Assembly (NCBI GenBank): GCA_014728955.1
Contig: WJKT01000031.1
Coordinates: forward strand, 1-9,515
Origin: Candidatus Peregrinibacteria bacterium
Lineage (GTDB): Bacteria; Patescibacteriota; Gracilibacteria; UBA1369; PNNO01
DNA: 9,515 nt
Direction of reading: 5' to 3'
Positions 5,771 through 9,515 of this stretch are shown piece after piece. Position numbers and translations under genes: made by a program. Within the stretch, counting starts at the first letter, position 1; every line of letters starts with the position of its first letter. The notes under the pieces are model-generated. The model did not search any database. It saw nothing but the letters and a program-made list of their open reading frames with translations, and was not told the origin of the DNA.

Positions 5771-7321
5771 ATGAATAATTTTGCACAACTACCCGGCGAT
5801 TGTACGCTTTTGTACAATCCGTCTTTTGAGCAGCTTGATGAAATGATTGCTGCCATGCCAAATGCACAAAAAACAAAACACGGCAATTGGAATGTTTCAA
5901 CCAGAGTAACCTCAAGAAGTGCGCCAAGCACTTTTGTTATTACCGAAACGCCGGAAAAACACAGCATGAAAACCATTACTCCCGAAGAAGGTAAAAAAAT
6001 CGCCGAGAAACAAAACAAATATATGCAAGGAAAAACAATGATTGTGATTGACGGTTTTATTGGAGACGATCCTTCTTTCAGAACAAAGGCGCGCTTAATT
6101 GTAGAGCAGTCTTCAGCCAACATCGCGGCTATGCAAAAAACTATGTATTATACGCCACCTGATTATAAAAACGAAGACTACGAGCCGGAAGTAACGGTTA
6201 TTATGACACCCGGACTTGATATGCCGGACTATCCGGACAACAGAGTAATCACCGTTGACTTGGAGAACAATGTTACACGTGTTTGTAATTCGGACTATTT
6301 TGGCGAATCAAAAAAGGGAGGGCTTCGTATGTGGAATAATATTGTCTATAAACGAGGAGGATTGGCCCTTCACGCAGGAGGCAAGATTATCCCTACGCGC
6401 GAGGGTGATAAAACAATTCTTATTATAGGGCTTTCGGGAACAGGGAAAACAACAACAACATTCACCAATCAAAATAATTCACAACCCGTACAGGACGATT
6501 TTGTCGCTCTCATGCCGGACGGGAAAGTATACGCAAGTGAAGCCGGGTGTTTTGCAAAAACATTCGGATTAAATCCGGAAACGGAAGCCGTAATTCACGG
6601 AGCAACTATTTCAAAAAATGCTTATCTGGAAAACGTTTCCCAAAATGAAGATGGTGAGCTAGATTTTTTCGATACCTCGTATACAAAAAACGGGAGAGCC
6701 GTTTTCTCTCTTAAGGCAATTGAAAACGCTGCCTCGGCACAAGAAATAAACAAAGCAGATGCATTGATTATTCTTAATAGAAACGAAAACGTCATACCGG
6801 CTATCACCCACTTATCGGGTAGTCAAGCGGCAGCATATTTTATGCTCGGCGAAACTACAGGAACATCAGCCGGAGGCGCATCGGAAGAAGGGAAAGCGTT
6901 GCGTGTACCCGGTACAAACCCTTTCTTTCCACTACTAGACGACTTTCAAGGAAATCGATTAAAAGACCTTCTCGGCACTATAGATATGGAAGTGTTTATG
7001 ATGAATACCGGTAGTATTGGGGGAGCCCCAAGCAATGATTTTTCAAAAAAAATCAAGATTCCACACTCTTCGTCAATTGTAAAAGGTATCGCCGAAAATA
7101 CTATCCAATGGGAAAAAGATATGGATTTCGGCTACGAAGTTGCAACGCATGTTCCCGATATAACCGACGAAGAACTTCTGCAACCAAAAAAATTGTATAA
7201 TCGAACAGATCGTATACAAGAGTATGAAGTTAACATTAAAAGACTCAAACGCGAACGTGCTCACTTTTTCAAACAATATCCTCAATTGGAAACGGATATT
7301 GTTGAAATTTTCAATAATTAA
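5771..7321 (+). CDS. pckA: Phosphoenolpyruvate carboxykinase (ATP type), divergent subgroup
   Basis: ATP-type PEPCK interconverts oxaloacetate plus ATP with PEP, CO2 and ADP. The 516-residue product (E. coli: 540) keeps the core. Arg49 in 'TSRS' aligns with the substrate Arg65 of E. coli. 'YFGESKKG' (176-183) supplies the Tyr and Lys equivalent to Tyr207/Lys213. His201 in 'LALHAGG' matches the Mn ligand His232. Walker A 'GLSGTGKT' spans 220-227, the kinase-2 metal Asp pair is 242-243 ('QDDF'), 'EAGCFAKTFGLNPETE' spans 257-272, and Arg309 in 'NGRAVF' matches Arg333. The C-terminal lid and adenine region are unusual: the 'FTAKLAGTE' segment is replaced by a Gly/Thr/Ser-rich 'GETTGTSAGGASEEGK' (360-375) and 'RVPGTNPFFP' (378-387). 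The adenine-site Arg449 aligns with Lys. Catalysis is therefore likely but nucleotide preference is uncertain. aspC follows 11 nt downstream. Alignments are from memory. Confidence 0.9.
   Translation: MNNFAQLPGDCTLLYNPSFEQLDEMIAAMPNAQKTKHGNWNVSTRVTSRSAPSTFVITETPEKHSMKTITPEEGKKIAEKQNKYMQGKTMIVIDGFIGDDPSFRTKARLIVEQSSANIAAMQKTMYYTPPDYKNEDYEPEVTVIMTPGLDMPDYPDNRVITVDLENNVTRVCNSDYFGESKKGGLRMWNNIVYKRGGLALHAGGKIIPTREGDKTILIIGLSGTGKTTTTFTNQNNSQPVQDDFVALMPDGKVYASEAGCFAKTFGLNPETEAVIHGATISKNAYLENVSQNEDGELDFFDTSYTKNGRAVFSLKAIENAASAQEINKADALIILNRNENVIPAITHLSGSQAAAYFMLGETTGTSAGGASEEGKALRVPGTNPFFPLLDDFQGNRLKDLLGTIDMEVFMMNTGSIGGAPSNDFSKKIKIPHSSSIVKGIAENTIQWEKDMDFGYEVATHVPDITDEELLQPKKLYNRTDRIQEYEVNIKRLKRERAHFFKQYPQLETDIVEIFNN
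5798..5819. repeat. 8-6-8 inverted repeat at the start of pckA
   Basis: GATTGTAC (5798-5805) and GTACAATC (5812-5819) are perfect inverted arms around the 6-nt loop GCTTTT, at codons 10-17 of pckA. It could be a downstream operator or an mRNA hairpin near the ribosome entry. One or so such repeats is expected by chance in 9.5 kb, so the role is unproven. Confidence 0.4.
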
Positions 7322-7332
7322 AACTTTTTATC

Positions 7333-8496
7333 ATGCTCTCTCGTCGTATACAGCGCATGACACCTTCGCCAACCTTAAGCTTAAATGCTCAAGCTGACGA
7401 AATGCGAGATCAAGGAATTGACGTCGTTAATATGGCGGTTGGTCAGCCGGACTTTCCTGTGCCGAAACATATCAAGAAAGCGGCACAAAAGGCAGCCCGG
7501 GACGGCAATGGGAAATACACACCGGCAATTGGAACTATGCCACTTCGAAAGGCTATAAAACAAAAATTTGCTCGTGAAAACAATCTTTCATATCAAGAAG
7601 ATGAAATTGTTGTTGCAACAGGGGCAAAGCCGATTTTATTTGCTGCACTGCTTACACTCACCAATCCCGGAGACGATGTACTTGTTCCCGCCCCATATTG
7701 GGTAACCTATCCCGATGACATACGATTATGCGGTGCACATCCGGTTTTCATTCCGGCCCGAGAAGACGATGGATTTGAAATTAAAGCCGATACAATCAAG
7801 CAGTATATAACAGAAAAAACAGCTGTTCTTATTTTGAATGACCCCTCCAATCCAACAGGCGTTGTTATTTCAGAAGAAGAGAAACGAAAAATTGCAGCTC
7901 TATGCATTAAGCACAATATATGGATTATTGCCGATGAAATTTACGAACGACTAACCTATGATACACAACATTACAGCATTGCCCGTATAAATGACGAAGT
8001 ATGGGAAAAAACAATTACATTAAACGGTGTATCAAAGACATATGCCATGCCGGGCTGGCGCATCGGCTATGCCGGTATGCCACAATCAATCGCAAAACAT
8101 ATAGGAGGTGCTCTTTCGCATATTACCGGTAACCCCAATACATTGGCGCAAATTGCCAGTATTGAAGCCTTAAACGGTCCACAAGATGACGTGGAAAAAA
8201 TGCGACACATATACCAAAAAAGAAGGGATTATTTTATCCAAGGCCTCAATAAAATCCCTGGTATACGCTGCGTAAAGCCGGGCGGAGCTTTTTATCTTTA
8301 CCCCAACATGTCGGCCCTTTACAACGATGCCACTACCAATTCTCAAGACATGGCGACTCTATTACTTGAAAAGGCTCATATTGCCGCGGTTCCGGGCAAC
8401 GCGTTCGGCAGCGATGAGCATATACGTTTTTCGTTTGCAACATCGGAAGAACGCATAAACATGTGTCTGGCGCGTTTAGAAAACATATTCAGGTAG
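7333..8496 (+). CDS. aspC: Aspartate aminotransferase, class I/II fold (subgroup Ib type)
   Basis: This PLP enzyme exchanges amino groups between aspartate and 2-oxoglutarate, giving oxaloacetate and glutamate. The 387 residues match the Thermus/Bacillus-type Ib subgroup along their length. The N-terminus is 'SRRIQRMTPSPT' (3-14). 'VGQPDF' (36-41) and 'KYTPAIGTMPLRKAI' (61-75) follow. 'ATGAKP' (95-100) carries Lys99, at the position of the substrate-related Lys of Thermus AspC. Then come Trp123 in 'APYWVTYP', 'PSNPTG' (171-176) with Asn173, 'DEIYERL' (201-207) with Asp201 and Tyr204, and the PLP lysine Lys235 in 'GVSKTYAMPGWRIGY'. Arg365 in 'HIRFSFATSEE' binds the substrate carboxylate. Nothing essential is missing. 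It lies 11 nt after pckA, so the pair is almost certainly one operon linking aspartate, oxaloacetate and PEP. Related activities (prephenate or other amino-acid transamination) cannot be excluded. No Shine-Dalgarno is visible. Confidence 0.92.
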   Translation: MLSRRIQRMTPSPTLSLNAQADEMRDQGIDVVNMAVGQPDFPVPKHIKKAAQKAARDGNGKYTPAIGTMPLRKAIKQKFARENNLSYQEDEIVVATGAKPILFAALLTLTNPGDDVLVPAPYWVTYPDDIRLCGAHPVFIPAREDDGFEIKADTIKQYITEKTAVLILNDPSNPTGVVISEEEKRKIAALCIKHNIWIIADEIYERLTYDTQHYSIARINDEVWEKTITLNGVSKTYAMPGWRIGYAGMPQSIAKHIGGALSHITGNPNTLAQIASIEALNGPQDDVEKMRHIYQKRRDYFIQGLNKIPGIRCVKPGGAFYLYPNMSALYNDATTNSQDMATLLLEKAHIAAVPGNAFGSDEHIRFSFATSEERINMCLARLENIFR

Positions 8497-8546
8497 TTTT
8501 ACATAACGAGGGAGGTCTTGTTTATCTTTATTTTATGCGGTTTTTG

Positions 8547-8555
8547 TGGTAAAAT
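8547..8555 (+). promoter_or_regulatory. Extended -10 promoter for the downstream lysine-rich gene pair
   Basis: TGGTAAAAT is an extended -10 box (TGn plus TAAAAT, five of six). The -35 position is T-rich (TTTATT, 8527-8532) and weak. RNA would start near 8562, giving a leader of about 23 nt to the ATG at 8585, similar to the other leaders in this window. An AT-only inverted repeat (8551-8557 with 8562-8568) overlaps the -10 box; its composition makes it uninformative. Confidence 0.45.
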
Positions 8556-8584
8556 ATTAAGATATTTTTGAATATTGGCACACA

Positions 8585-8864
8585 ATGCAAAAAACAAAAA
8601 TAAAAAAACAAATCAAAGAAGGCTGACTTTTTTGATGAGAAAGATAAAAAAGAGTGGCTTGAATTCATTGAATCCGCATCTTCTGGAGAACTTAAAGAGA
8701 TTCGTGAATTTTTTGATAAGGCCAAGAAAGCTCAGGAAATTTATAAATTGAAACTTATTTATCAGTCAAAACTTGGAAAAAAATATGTTAAAAAAATGAA
8801 AGAAATTTCCAATAAATACACCAAAAAAGCACTAAATCAGCATTTAAAACAAACAAAAAAATAG
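8585..8864 (+). CDS. Small lysine-rich protein of unknown function, reading frame interrupted by a one-base offset
   Basis: ATG 8585 opens a frame that stops after 13 codons (TGA at 8624). A second frame, offset by +1, is then open to the TAG at 8862. It has no start codon of its own apart from an internal TTG, because a TAA lies at 8601 in that frame. Removing one A from the A-runs (8589-8594, 8596-8600 or 8602-8608) joins them into a 92-residue protein. With the A7 run shortened, it starts 'MQKTKIKNKSKKADFFDEKD' and ends 'NQHLKQTKK'. The body is helical and amphipathic ('EWLEFIESASSGELKEIREF', 23-42) with a very basic C-terminal half. No known domain is recognised. It may be a sequencing or assembly indel, a real lesion, or slippage-dependent expression. 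The promoter upstream and the next gene 4 nt downstream support a genuine gene. Confidence 0.6.
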
Positions 8865-8868
8865 ATAT

Positions 8869-9515
8869 ATGCCGTTTGAGCAAGCAAAACGACAATTCGA
8901 AACAAAAACAAACCAGTCTCCGGAAAAAGTTGAAGGGAACTGGAAAGATTTTACCGGTAAGGCAAAATCATATTTAGCTAACAAACAGAAACAAGTTTCC
9001 GGATTCATCGACAGCCTTGATTATCCAAATAAAAAACAGGATAAACAAAATTATTTATCGGAGATGGGCAAGGCTATTGATGATGTGATTGATGAAAAAG
9101 AAGCAACTAAAAAGGAAATGGCTAAGTACAAAGGCCTTCTTTATAAAAAATCCAATCAACTTAAACAAACATTACTTCATGAGCGTAAGCTCATGGAAAT
9201 TCGTCAAACTAAAGAAAAACTGAAGCCAACCGTCAAGGCATTTAGAATGATGGGTTTATCCCTTAAAACAAAGGATTCCGTTACAGTATATCTGAGACAA
9301 AACAAGGAAAAACGTATTCCGCTCGAAAAGATTAATAAGGCGATGAAAACAATAACTCAAGCAGCTCGTGAAGGATTACCGCGTAAAGAGATTAATAGAA
9401 ATAAGAACCTTTTTTATGAAATTTTCAATCATTATTGCTGGGGAGATACTGAGCAGGCAACAAAAAAAACAACACTGTTAAAGGAACAAATAACGTTCTT
9501 CAAACAATGTAAAGA
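8869..9515 (+). CDS. Lysine-rich helical protein of unknown function (cut by window end)
   Basis: The frame from ATG 8869 is open for 215 codons to the window end without a stop. The product begins 'MPFEQAKRQFETKTNQSPEK' and is rich in Lys, Gln and Glu, with long stretches of predicted helix, probably coiled coil, at about 62-120 ('DDVIDEKEATKKEMAKYKGL' and following). Around residues 121-165 is a more globular section with 'AFRMMGLSLKTKDSVTVYLR'. The visible end has 'LFYEIFNHYCWGDTEQA' with one isolated Cys-Trp. No signal peptide, membrane segment or catalytic motif is visible, and I do not recognise a family. It starts 4 nt after the stop of the preceding small gene, so the two are almost surely co-transcribed and perhaps translationally coupled. 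There is no Shine-Dalgarno; the leader is simply 'aaaaaaatagatat'. Function unknown. Confidence 0.85.
   Translation, partial: MPFEQAKRQFETKTNQSPEKVEGNWKDFTGKAKSYLANKQKQVSGFIDSLDYPNKKQDKQNYLSEMGKAIDDVIDEKEATKKEMAKYKGLLYKKSNQLKQTLLHERKLMEIRQTKEKLKPTVKAFRMMGLSLKTKDSVTVYLRQNKEKRIPLEKINKAMKTITQAAREGLPRKEINRNKNLFYEIFNHYCWGDTEQATKKTTLLKEQITFFKQCK

Noticed and set aside
8510..8537. GGGAGG followed by a mini-ORF at ATG 8535
   Set aside because: The motif is 19 nt from the ATG and the frame encodes only five residues before a stop. It looks like chance in an AT-rich gap.
8624..8626. TGA read as Gly or Trp (Gracilibacteria/Absconditabacteria-type recoding) to rescue the small gene
   Set aside because: Further TGA codons follow at once in that frame and it does not join the long open frame. 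TGG and GGN serve Trp and Gly in all other genes, and nadK ends normally at TGA.
8528..8725. 65-codon minus-strand frame opposite the lysine-rich small gene
   Set aside because: It is a Phe/Ser-rich mirror of A-rich plus-strand coding sequence with no independent support.
9178..9195. CATGAGC-N4-GCTCATG inverted repeat inside the last gene
   Set aside because: It is a 7-bp repeat within coding sequence with no positional context; several are expected by chance.

Overview
The window reads as a moderately AT-rich bacterial chromosome segment, most likely from a Patescibacteria (CPR) lineage. That placement is an inference. It rests on compact spacing, the gene set, a divergent ATP-type PEP carboxykinase, small lysine-rich orphan proteins and the lack of Shine-Dalgarno motifs at every start. 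The standard code fits: TGG encodes Trp, Gly is read from GGN, and TGA ends nadK. No rRNA, tRNA, CRISPR array, insertion sequence or integrase was seen.

Left half, all on the minus strand. A four-transmembrane protein with a long charged tail (GTG start at 3564) is followed 14 nt later by a small zinc-ribbon protein. A 131-nt gap then holds a strong sigma70-type promoter for recA. Its 18-nt spacer is almost exactly filled by a 7-6-7 inverted repeat, a candidate SOS-type operator. recA and recX follow as a tight pair. A clear intrinsic terminator after recX lies only 18 nt before nusA, which runs off the left edge within its KH1 domain.

Right half, all on the plus strand. It starts from a 120-nt divergent intergenic region. 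A GT4-family glycosyltransferase is followed by NAD kinase (nadK), whose likely extended -10 promoter lies in the end of the glycosyltransferase gene. Next come ATP-type PEP carboxykinase (pckA) and a class I aspartate aminotransferase (aspC) 11 nt apart. Together these two could convert aspartate to oxaloacetate and then to PEP.

Right edge. After aspC, an extended -10 promoter precedes two lysine-rich genes of unknown function. The first (8585-8864) is interrupted by a one-base frame offset within or near A-runs (6, 5 and 7 A) just after its ATG. It may be a sequencing indel, a real lesion or slippage-dependent expression. The second starts 4 nt later and is cut by the window end.

The observations most worth a second look are the palindrome inside the recA promoter, the hidden frame-offset gene, the terminator just upstream of nusA, the divergent lid region of PEPCK, and the window-wide absence of Shine-Dalgarno sequences. 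No complete undescribed multi-gene defence or mobile system is visible.
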